Of a stretch of 64,000 nt of DNA, positions 46,287-56,900 are shown in pieces. The stretch covers positions 1 to 64,000 of IMG/VR virus record IMGVR_UViG_3300046008_000478. One strand, 5' to 3'. Made by a program: the position numbers and the translations under genes. The notes beneath the pieces were generated by a model. The model was not told the origin of the DNA, did not search any database, and was given only the letters and a program-made list of their open reading frames with translations. This stretch comes from a virus. Within the stretch, counting starts at the first letter, position 1. Every line of letters begins with the position of its first letter.

Positions 46287-47900
46287 ATGGCTGATGCACT
46301 GACAAGTTTTATGGGCGGCCTGGCCGGCGGCTACATCAATGAATCCAATCGCCGCGAGGACCGTGAGCGCACCGATCGGCTGGACGCCATGCGCGAGCAG
46401 GAGTTTATGCTGCGCAAGCAAGGCCTTGAGGGAGACCTCAAAGACAAGGAGCAGGCCAGGTCTGATGCAGCCGATCTCCGCAAGGAGGGGCAGGATGTTG
46501 CTACAACCGATGTTTGGTCCAGCGATATGTCCGGCATGCCTCCAGAGGAAAGGCAGGCCATGGCTGAAAAGATGTCGAGCGGAGAGATGGGTCCGGCCAA
46601 TGGAGTAGAGGTTGGGTCGGGCTCGGAGCGCAAGTCCTTCCTGAAAAACGAGGGAGGCATTGCAGATGCGAAGTCATACGCCTCCTCGCTCAATGACCCT
46701 GGCGCCAAGTCAGACCGCGTCACCAGGATGTTGCGTTTGCAAGGAAAGTACAAAGAAGCCGACGCCAACGAGCTTGGGATCCAGGACCATAAAAAAGCCA
46801 TGTACAACGCTGGACGCGATGCTATTTGGCGCGGCATTTCTCCGTTCATCTTGAATGGCGATGATGCCAAACTGATTGATGCCTACGGCCATTACAAGGA
46901 TGGCAACACAATCCAAATCAAGCGCAATGAAGCGGGTGGCGGCGAGTTGTTTCAACTCGGATCCAAAGGCGAGCCCATTGGATCTTACAAATTTGCAGAC
47001 AACGCGGATCTTGCGGGCAAGGTGCGCGATGCTCTGTACCCAGAAGAGGCTCTTTCGCGCGTCAATGCGGGCAAGGTTGCTGGCGCCAAGCATGCCGCGG
47101 CTCTTGAGTTGCAAGGCGTCAAGAACCAAGGAACTCAGACTGCAGCTGCAATCAGGGCCAATGGGCAGATAGCGCTTGGTAGCCTGCGCGCAAGCAGCGG
47201 AGGATCATCTGGCGGGCGAGGCAAGGCTGCGGCAGGGCCGGAGACTCCAGAGTCCATCATGTCAGGGATCATCACGACATCCAACAAAGATGCGGATGGG
47301 GCGTCCAAAATGTCGCCTGAGCAATCCGGATCTGCGATTGAGTTTGGGTCGCGGTTTTTAGCCAATAACCCAGGACTTCATCCATCACTGGCGGCTAGTG
47401 CAGCCATTGCGCAAGCCAGAAATCCGCAGCCACTGCTGCGTGCTTTTGATGCGGATACATGGACAATCAAACCCGCCATTCAGGAGCTCGTCAATGGCAA
47501 AAAGCTGTTTGCTGGTGGATCACTTGCTCCGCAAGAAGCTGACAAATCCGTCTACGCAAATGGCATTCAGTCATCGCTGGATGCAATGAAGCCGGAAGAC
47601 AGGGGGATGTACCTGCGAGCAGCCAATGGCGACAAGCCGACAGCCACGCTCATGCACAACAGCTTGGTCAACAAAAAGGTTGCAGCCATCCAGGCGGACC
47701 CGAGGTTTACCAATACGCCGGCAGCAACCATTCGGGACTTGGCAATCAGAGAGGTGGACAACCACCTGGAAGGCCGATATGCACTCATCCGCAGGTATCA
47801 GTCCGGGATGCTGCTGAAGCCGGCTGGCTACCAGGCCCCGGCCGCACCTCCGATTAAGCACCAATTTACACCTGACGACATCCACCTTCCAAATGAGTGA
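46287..47900 (+). CDS. Probable internal virion protein
   Basis: 537 residues. A small hydrophobic N-terminus MADALTSFMGGLAGGYINE, a long charged coiled-coil (about 18-75), a compact middle (YNAGRDAIWRGISPFILNGDDAKLIDAYGHYKDGNTIQIKRNE), Gly/Ser-rich AGGSSGGRGKA and a helical C-terminus. Coiled coil plus Gly linker just before the giant polyvalent gene fits a protein ejected with the DNA. No family confirmed. Confidence 0.55.
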   Translation: MADALTSFMGGLAGGYINESNRREDRERTDRLDAMREQEFMLRKQGLEGDLKDKEQARSDAADLRKEGQDVATTDVWSSDMSGMPPEERQAMAEKMSSGEMGPANGVEVGSGSERKSFLKNEGGIADAKSYASSLNDPGAKSDRVTRMLRLQGKYKEADANELGIQDHKKAMYNAGRDAIWRGISPFILNGDDAKLIDAYGHYKDGNTIQIKRNEAGGGELFQLGSKGEPIGSYKFADNADLAGKVRDALYPEEALSRVNAGKVAGAKHAAALELQGVKNQGTQTAAAIRANGQIALGSLRASSGGSSGGRGKAAAGPETPESIMSGIITTSNKDADGASKMSPEQSGSAIEFGSRFLANNPGLHPSLAASAAIAQARNPQPLLRAFDADTWTIKPAIQELVNGKKLFAGGSLAPQEADKSVYANGIQSSLDAMKPEDRGMYLRAANGDKPTATLMHNSLVNKKVAAIQADPRFTNTPAATIRDLAIREVDNHLEGRYALIRRYQSGMLLKPAGYQAPAAPPIKHQFTPDDIHLPNE

Positions 47901-47983
47901 TGGCCGCAGGGCTGCCAGCCCTGTCTGCGGATTATTGTGGTTAAAGCCTGAATCCATTCAGCAATAAATATCAGAACCAAAAC

Positions 47984-50900
47984 ATGAGCATCCTCGACAA
48001 CACTGCCATTGAACAACAGCTACTGGCCATGGGCGAGAAAAAGTCCGCCGGAGATGCGCCAGCCGCGCCCAGGTCCGACAGCGCAGCCAGCGGGCCACAA
48101 GCTTTTGTTCAGCGGTATGCAGACCTTGCCGCAACCACCGGGGCAAAGCTCGGTGTGGCGCCAGAAGTTCTGCTTGGTCAATGGGGGCTGGAGACAGGCT
48201 GGGGCAAGAGCATCATCCCGGGAACCAACAACCTGGGCAACATCAAGGGTAAGAATGGCCCCATGGCCACCGACAACCAAACTGGCTCGCGTGACTCCTA
48301 CCGGGCGTATAAGGACGACGCTGATTTTGGCAATGGCTTCACTGCATTTATCGGAAACTCAGAGCGCTACCAGGGCGCCCTGAATTCAGGCGCAGATGCT
48401 GGCGCGTACTTCTCTGCCCTCAAGAAAGGTGGCTACGCAGAAGACCCCGCCTACGTGCAAAAGGGTGTAAGCGCAACTCGTCTTGCGTCACAATTCCTGG
48501 GTGGGCGTGCTCTACCTGCAGGGCAGGTGAGTGCAACGGAGGCGCCAACCGAGGCTCCGCAGTACCACTGGGGTGCACAAGATGGTCCAACGCGCACCGT
48601 TGCCACTAAGCCAGCCAGCTTCGCTGAAAAGGCGGCAGACACCGCTATTTCCCTGGGATCTGGGTTGCTTGGTGGCGCCAAGAGTTTGACGGATGTATTT
48701 GGCGCAGACAACTCCGCATCACAATTTCTTGGCGAGCAATCCAAGAATGTTGACGGTTACACATCGGATGAGCGCAAAGCGGAGCGCGCAGCCAGTCAGG
48801 AAAAGATCAAGCAAGCTGAGCTGTACGGTTCTGCATGGGATGAGATCAAGGCCAACATCAGTGCATTTGCAGATGCCCCCATTGACATCGTAGTGGGCGC
48901 GGTTGGATCCAGTGCCCCAACCCTGTTGAGCATGTTCATTCCGGGGCTTGGTCAAACTGCTGCTGCACGCCTGGTGATGGGCGGGATTATGGGTGCCGCA
49001 CAGGGGACTGGCGCTGGCAAAGGCAGCATCTACGAGGCTGTGGAAAATAAGCTGCTGGAGTCCGGCATCGACCAGGACACAGCAAAGAAAACAGCGGCGG
49101 CAGCGCAAGCATACGACGGCCAGAATGGCGGAATGATCGCAGCCAACGGAATCATGGGCACCATCGCTGGACTGACTGGTGTCGAGGGCTCGCTCGCCAA
49201 AATACTGGGAAAGAAGGTCGCAGAAGGCGCCGCAGAAAAAGCAGCCCCTGGACTGATTAAAACTTTTGCTAAGGGTATTGCGCAGGAGTCCCCAATAGAA
49301 GGTGCCCAAGGCGGCCTTGAGCGAGTCTCTGGGAATGTTGCTCTGCAAAACCAAGGGTACGACACTCCAACATTCCAAGGGGCTGCCGGACAGGCGGCTA
49401 TGGAAAGCTTGGCATCCGCACCAATGGGTGGCGGCTTTGCTTTGCTGAGTCGCAACGGCCAGCCAGCCGGCCCAATCACACCACCCAATCCACTGGAGGA
49501 GGCAGCCAAGGCGCCTGGCGCTGTACTGTCGCGCGCAGCCATTGCGCCGGATGACATCGCCCAGCGCGCCCATGAGATTGAAGGCGAACTCAAAGACAGC
49601 GGCGGCATGCAGGCCCTGCGCTCCATTGGTGCACAACACGTTGCCCCATTCCTAGAGGCCCTGTCGATTGCCAAGGACAAGCGCCTGCCGGCAGCCGCGC
49701 GCCAGGAAGCACTGGACACCATCAACCTGGGCATGCAGTGGATGGCTGACGGCAAGACCGCGGACCAGCCAGGCAATGGATCTCCATTCAGCACCAGCTT
49801 GGTGACGCAGTCAGCACCCACTCAGCCGGGCACGGACCTAGCCACCACAGCGGGCGGAGCCCTGACCAATCCTGGCATGCCGCAGGCTTTCGATCCCAAC
49901 ACGATCGATGGCGAGGTCACGCGCGTGGACAACATGCTGGATGGCCCCAAGGCATTGCCGGCGCCACCAGGCCCAGCACTCACCAATCAAACAACTCAGA
50001 CGCCTGCACCCGCAGGCGTTTCTACTTCTGCACCACAGGAAATCACCAATGTCACTCAAGCCCCTCAGTCCAAGCAAGCAGCGCAAGAAGGACAAGAAGC
50101 ACCCGCAGCTGCCACCCCAGCAGTAGACACTGCGCGCACGCAGGTTTCGGCGCCCAAGGTATCTATACCCACTGGCAAGGGAACAGCTCAGTCACGAAAG
50201 CGCCGGGCCCAGCTCGATGCCATGGTTGTCAGCGGATTCGACACGGTGGAGCGCCGCGACGATGGCTTCTACCTGATCAACCACAAGTCCAACGAAGAGA
50301 TGCGCCTGGATGGCATGGGTGACGCGCAGACTGCCCGGGTAGCCATTAAATTCAAGATGGATGCGGACTCGCACGTAGCGCCATCATCCCCTCTGAATGA
50401 CAAGAAGGCGCCTTCCGAGGCTCAGATTGAGGCCGGCAACTACCACAAGCCAGTCACATCAATCAACGGCTTCAAGGTCCGTATTGAGAACCCCAATGGG
50501 TCAACCCGAAGCGGCACCTCGCCCGATGGCAAGAAGTGGTCCAGCACCATGGCCGCCCACTATGGCGAGCTCGAAGGCACGCTGGGCGCAGATGGCGACA
50601 AGGTCGATGTGTTCATTGGCAGCCGCCCGGACAGCGACAAGATCTATGTGATCGACCAGAAGAACAAGGACGGCAGCTTCGACGAGCACAAGGTGATGAT
50701 GGGCTACCAAAGCCTGGAAGCCGCCAAGGCCGGCTACCTGGCCAATTACGAAAAGGGCTGGACCGGGATGGGCGCCGTCACCGAGATGGGTGTGGCGGAG
50801 TTCAAGGCCTGGGTGAAGTCGCAAGAGGCGCTGAAGCCAGTGGCGTACACTGACCCCAAAACAACAGGGGTAGAGAATGACGAACGAGGATCTGACGCAG

Positions 50901-53900
50901 CAGGCGCTGGACTGGATACGCAATCGGAAGGAATCACTGGAGTCAGCAGCAGCACTGGAGAAGGAGTGCGGAATCCAGCTTCGACAAAGGGGGCTGGATC
51001 CACTGGATCTTCCGGAGCCACTCAGCTCGATGGTAATGAAGCTACTGTCGCAAGAAACGCAGAGCTCCTAGCTCGGGTACGAAGCGCTATTGAGGGGCTG
51101 CGCGCTCGGTATCAGGCGCAGCTCTCCGTCGCAAGTACCGATGCGGAGCGTAAAAAACTCCTGCACGAAATATCTCGACTCCCCGATGTAAACGACCCTA
51201 GTGGAGAGTTGCTTCAGGGGTACTCAAATGTTGCCTCTGCATGGGAGCGCGCTTTTGGTCAATCCGTTGGTGCTTATGTAGACGGAAGGTCGTCGGCAGA
51301 CGATGGCTTCCAGATGGGAAGCGATGCACTCGTAAACCTGCTTAACCAACAGATGCCATTGCAGTGGACGATGGCCCATGAATTCAAGCACTTGAGCGAG
51401 TTTGTGCCGAGCCTGAAGAAGCTGTACGACAGAATTTTCAGCCTCATCCCACAGGGTGCGCGGTCAGAATACCTTAGCTATCTGCACCGTACAGGCCAGG
51501 CGTCCACCAAATCTCTCGATGCGGCCACTGCCGCGGATATCGCCAAGCTGCGCCAAGAGATGGTTGCAGACTTCCTTGGGCAGCGCTTTACCGACAAGGC
51601 TTGGCTTGAGCAGCTTGCAAAGCAAAAGCCAAATCTTTTTGGTGAGTTTGTCCGCGACTGGTTGAGCATACTCAACAACGCCATACACGAGCTTATTTCC
51701 GCACTGTCAAAGGGGAATAACCCAAAAGACATTGACCGACTGATGCTGGGTCATCTGAAGCAGCTCCAGGAGATGAAACTACTGGCGGTTGATGTGGCTA
51801 CAGAGTGGGCAGAGCGCAACCCAAGGATGTCAAAGAGCACAGGCGCAAGCGAAATACTGCATAGCTCCCGCATCGACTCCATCAACGAGCTCGGCAACCT
51901 CAACCTGGACGCCATGTCTATCGATGAAGACCTGGACATGGTCGAGTTCCTGAAGGCGCAGGCGGAGTTTGATGCACAGCGGCCAGCAGCCAAGGTCGAT
52001 CCCAAGCGCGGCGGGCCGGTGCAGCCGCGCGCGGATATTGCCGATGCCGAGATCCAGGCGCATGGCCTGGCGGCCGAGGATGCTTATGGCGACGCGACCT
52101 GGGTGCATACCCACAAGTCAGCCGTCATGCTGAACACCACGGCCCGCAACCTGTACAAGCAGGGCGACGAGTCCCGCATCGATCTGCTGCAAGAGCAAGA
52201 CGGCAAGTGGGGCACCGAGGGTGGCATCCGCGGCACCTGGGTCGGCAATGACGGCATGTCTACCGGCGGAACTACCAGCCTGAAGATGGCTCAGAAATTC
52301 GTCAGCCGATTCATTGCGTCCAAGGATTTATTCGCACGCAAATTTGACATTGCGCAGACTTACTCCAGCGCATCCAGGGCCAACCTGCTGAATGCCTGGA
52401 ATGCCTTGAACAAGATGGATGGCGTGCGCAAGTATGCCAAGGCCGACAAGACAGCCATGTCCATGAAGGACATCGCGACCCAGTTGGGTGTGACGAAGTT
52501 CTATGACGTGTCCACCTTCACTGAGCGCCAAAGCCCAACCGAATCATTCCTGATGGTTGAATTCACCAACAAGGAGACGAGCGAAACCCAAGAAGCCAAC
52601 CTGACCATCGAGAAGGATGGCGACCAGCGCTTTGCCACCGCCCACACCGGAGCATTGAACCGCAACGGACTGGGCGGCGCCTTCTACCAGATGGCTGTGG
52701 AGTACGCTGCACGCAACCGGCTGGTGATTCGGCCTGATGATTCGCTGTCTGGCGTGAACACCTACCGGCGCACCGAGCAGATGCTGGCGTCCGCTATGCG
52801 CTCGGGAAAGTCCAACATCATGGTTCCGCATTCGGTGCAGCGGGTCTACGGATTCCAGAACGATGCCAAGACGCAAGATGAGCACGATGACAACGTAGTG
52901 CGCTTGCTGCTGGCCGGGCTGCGCAACGCACGCGAGCTGGCGCCTGAGATGGGGCTGCTGAACTACCACCCTGAAACCGACACCTTCACCCTGAAGAATG
53001 GGAAAGATGCGACCGGAATTGTGGATCGCATGCTGGCCAACGAGGATGCTCGTGCATTTGGCCTGGGCCGCAGTACCCTGGCGCGCGCCGTGCTGACAGA
53101 GATGGCATTGCTTGGGCAGTTGGACGTCAAGTCCATCCAGTCCATCGGAACCCCGCTCTTGTACAGCGCCCGCGAGGATGCTGAGCTGGAATACAAGCTG
53201 GTCGAGGACCAGTACAAGGGCACGCCTCAGTGGATGAAGGCGCCAGATGGCAGCCAGACACAGCTCACCCAGCGCCAATGGGTGCAGGTGCGCACGCCTC
53301 AATTCAAGGAATGGTTTGGCGACTGGGAAAAAGCCCATGCTACCGGCGGCGTCTGGGCAACAAAAGAAGATGTGTCCAAGGTCGTGGGCTCAGATGGTGA
53401 GCCTCTGGTGGTTTACCACGGGACCGACAAGGGCGGATTCATGGCGTTCAACCAGCCCGGCGGCACCAAGCGCGGCGACCTGGGAGTCTTCACGACCAGC
53501 AATGAAGGCATGGCTCGCAGCTATGTCCGCAAGGGTCGGCCGCAGGATATGACGCCACCAGTTGGGCTAGGCGACCTGGAGGAAATTGGCTACGCTTTTG
53601 AGCAAGGATTCCGGATCGATGGTGACTTCTACGATAGCGAAGAGGAGGCTCGCGATGCGGCGCAAGAGGGGGATGTGATTGCTCCAGCTGTGCGCGCCAT
53701 GGATATTGATGGCTATTTTATAGATGGGCCACGGGAGACTGGTCATTTCTTTGCAACCATGGACGATGCGGTGGAAGAGGCGCTTGGCTTGTACGACGGA
53801 GCAACCGGAATCTCCACAATTTACGCCGCCTTCGCCAACATCCGCCACCCAAATGAGACCAATTTTGAAGGCGCACTCTGGGGTGGCGAGCGACCAGAGC

Positions 53901-56900
53901 AGTACGTTGTATCGATTGATGGGGATCTGCAGTCGCGCGCGGATGGTAAGCAATACTTCACCCGAGAAGAGGCCGAGGCGTTCGCCAAAGAGCATCCCAA
54001 CCCACTCTACCAGGATGACGATGGCAGTGACTACATCGAGCCAGCTCAAGACCACTACCAAACCACCGACGACGCAGTGCGCGAAGGCCTGAAGCATGGC
54101 CACGACGGCACGATCATTCGCGAGGTTATTGATGACGGCGGCGGAATTGGCTACGACGACATGCCTTCCGATGTGTTTGTGGCCAACAAGCCAGAGCAGT
54201 TGAAGTCGGCAGACTGGAACACGGGTGAGTTTGGATCGTCGGATGACCTGCGGTACAGCGAGAGACTCATCGAAGCATCGTCAGCGCAGCACCAAATGGA
54301 GATCGAAAGGGAGGAGAGGGAGATTGCCGCCACCACTCGATTGTCTGCCGCAGAGCAGAGCTCCATCGCCATCGAGGCTGAACTCATTGGCATACCAAAA
54401 AGCAAGCTTGAGCTTGAGGTGCGTCGTATTAAGGCGCAGTTCCCAGCATCTGCGGGCTGGGCGCCCATGGAATTCGACAAGATCAATAAAGCCGAGTACG
54501 CCAAGAGGGGCGTCCTGATAATGCGCACTGTCGAGTTCAAGAAACAGCCTTACGATTTCCATCTTGGGCGCGATGGAAAGGACGACACGTCTACACACAA
54601 CAAGCGGGTGACGTCAGTTGCCAAAGGCATAAGTGACGAGATTATTGGACTGTCCAACAAGGCTAAACAAGGTGACAAGAACGCGCAAATCACCATGGAC
54701 CAGATTGGCTGGTACAGCAAGGTAGCCGCCATGTTGCACCATCAGTTTGGCGGCTTCGCAGACTTCCTTGCTCAGCTCATGGGGCCAACCAGCGCCAATA
54801 CGCCAGTGGAGGGCAATGTCAAGTACGCTATGTCCGCACTCAAGTCGGCAATGTCTGGCAAGTGGGATGGCCTCATCGCGGACACAATACGCTGGAATGA
54901 AGGCGTCATGCAAGCGGCTGCCGGATTGGATGCGGTGATCGATGCTAATCGCGCAAAACCCAAGGCAGAGCGCCTGACCGGGAAAGCTTTAGCTCAGACC
55001 GTGGAGTTCAAGGATGCCATGGCAGTAGTTGCAGCGGCCGCACCCTATCAAGGAGAGGTGCCACAGCAAGATAGCGGAGCTAAATTCGGCATGGCCACCC
55101 AGGGTGTTGTAGAAATACTGGCTGGCATTTGGAGTGACTTCCAGCGCGGTGATGCACCCAAGACCAAGAACTACTACCAAAACCTGATTGGCCGCCAGTT
55201 CACCGGCGCCACCATCGACGTCTGGGCGGCGCGCACGCTGCGCAGAATGGCTGGATTGCTGCGCCTGCCAACGTCGGCAGAGAAGGGCGTCGCTGGCAAC
55301 ATTGGGGCCAAGCTAACCCCGGGCGCGGAGTTTGGCTTCGGGCAGGAGGCGTTTGTTAAGGCTGCTGAAAACCTGCGCAACTCAGGCATTGAGGAATTTG
55401 CCAACACCACGCCGGCTGATGTGCAGGCGATGATTTGGTTTAGCGAGAAAGAGAGTTGGGCTCGCAGCAACTGGACCACCAAAATTGGCGAAGGCGGCTC
55501 TGCTGAAGCAGAATTCAATCTCCAGGGCAATGCCGATCGAGATGGACTGGAGGATGCGCGTAGGATGGCTCGCAAGGGACTGCCTCACACCGGAAGCACC
55601 AAGCCAAACAAGACGGAGGAGGGCGCCCAACAAGCATCCATCAATGCTGGCGTGGGGCAATTCCCATCCGCCCGCGAAACCCCTCAGTACAAAGAACGCC
55701 TGGCGAAAATCATCGCCAAGGCGGTGCGCGCCCGCAATGAAGCCCGCGTGCAGTTTGAGTCCATGCGCGGCGCAGCCGACCGCTGGATTGCTGGGGTGAC
55801 CCCGGCCACGGACTTCACGCCAACGGACGCCACCATGGCCGAGGTTGGCGCAGAGCTGGAGTCAAAGGTTGCCATGGGCGAAGATGCCCACAAGGTCTTG
55901 GCATTCAAAGCGCTGCCGACCATGGGTCGTTACGGCTATGACGAGCGCTCCATTGACTTCGAGGGCGTCACCCGCCAAGGCTACAACGGCGTCGATATGC
56001 TGAAGCCGCTGCTTGAATTAGCCAAGGACAAGGCGCAGGATGGCCTGCTGTTTGGACGCGTCTTGCGCGCGGATGAGGATATCGACTACCTGCGGCACCG
56101 CCCTGGCCTTGAACTCTATCTGGCTAAAGGCACAACGATGGAGAAGGCGCAGCCACTGCTGGACAAGCTCACGGAACTTGGCTTCCAGCAGTTCACATTC
56201 GTGGTGGATCCAGTGCGGACCCCGGGCGCCTTATCCGGCAAGATGGGGGATGTTGTTGGCCTGCGCTACATCTTCACTCCGGAATTTGCGTTGCGCGAAC
56301 CCAACCCTGAGTACGGCGGCGACCAGACTTGGGCGCCTGGAGCCTTGACCGATGACCAGATCCGGGGCAGAATGTTAGCGAAGGCTGATGAGCTGCATGG
56401 CCTCTCTGATGACCTACAAATGATTGCAGGCGTTTCCTCTGTTGAGAGGCGCCATTACGAGGCTAATGTTTATTTTTGGGGTGATTATGACAACGCAATT
56501 GCAAGACTTGGAGCGAGGGCTGGAAATAGTGACTCGGAAAAATCATGGAGCGGACAGCCCTTACGCTCAGGGCTTGAGGGCGCAGATCGCCGCCGCGAAA
56601 TGGACTCAGGCTCAGAAGACGCAAAGTCCTTCGCAGCTCGAAGAGACGTACTTCGGGGGGACTCGGAGCCAGCCTTCAGCCGCCGGGACGAGGGATATAG
56701 CGGACGGGATGGAGCGGATGGCTCGGTCTCGATTAAAGGAGCTGTCCACTACGGACGGCAAGCAGGCCTAAGCGTACTGTCCGGGTCCTCTAGTGGGACC
56801 GGAATCAAAGGCGCAGAGCAAGACCGCTTGAGTGCACCAGGAGTAGACCCCCGCATCAAGCGCCGGGTCTATTTTTACATCCCAACATCAGTCGGAATTC

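Noticed and set aside
47962-47975. CAGCAATAAA before the giant gene, like the start of RNA B
   Set aside because: Ten bases match, but there is no -10 at the right distance, and the following hairpin and AACAAATAGCGGC are absent.
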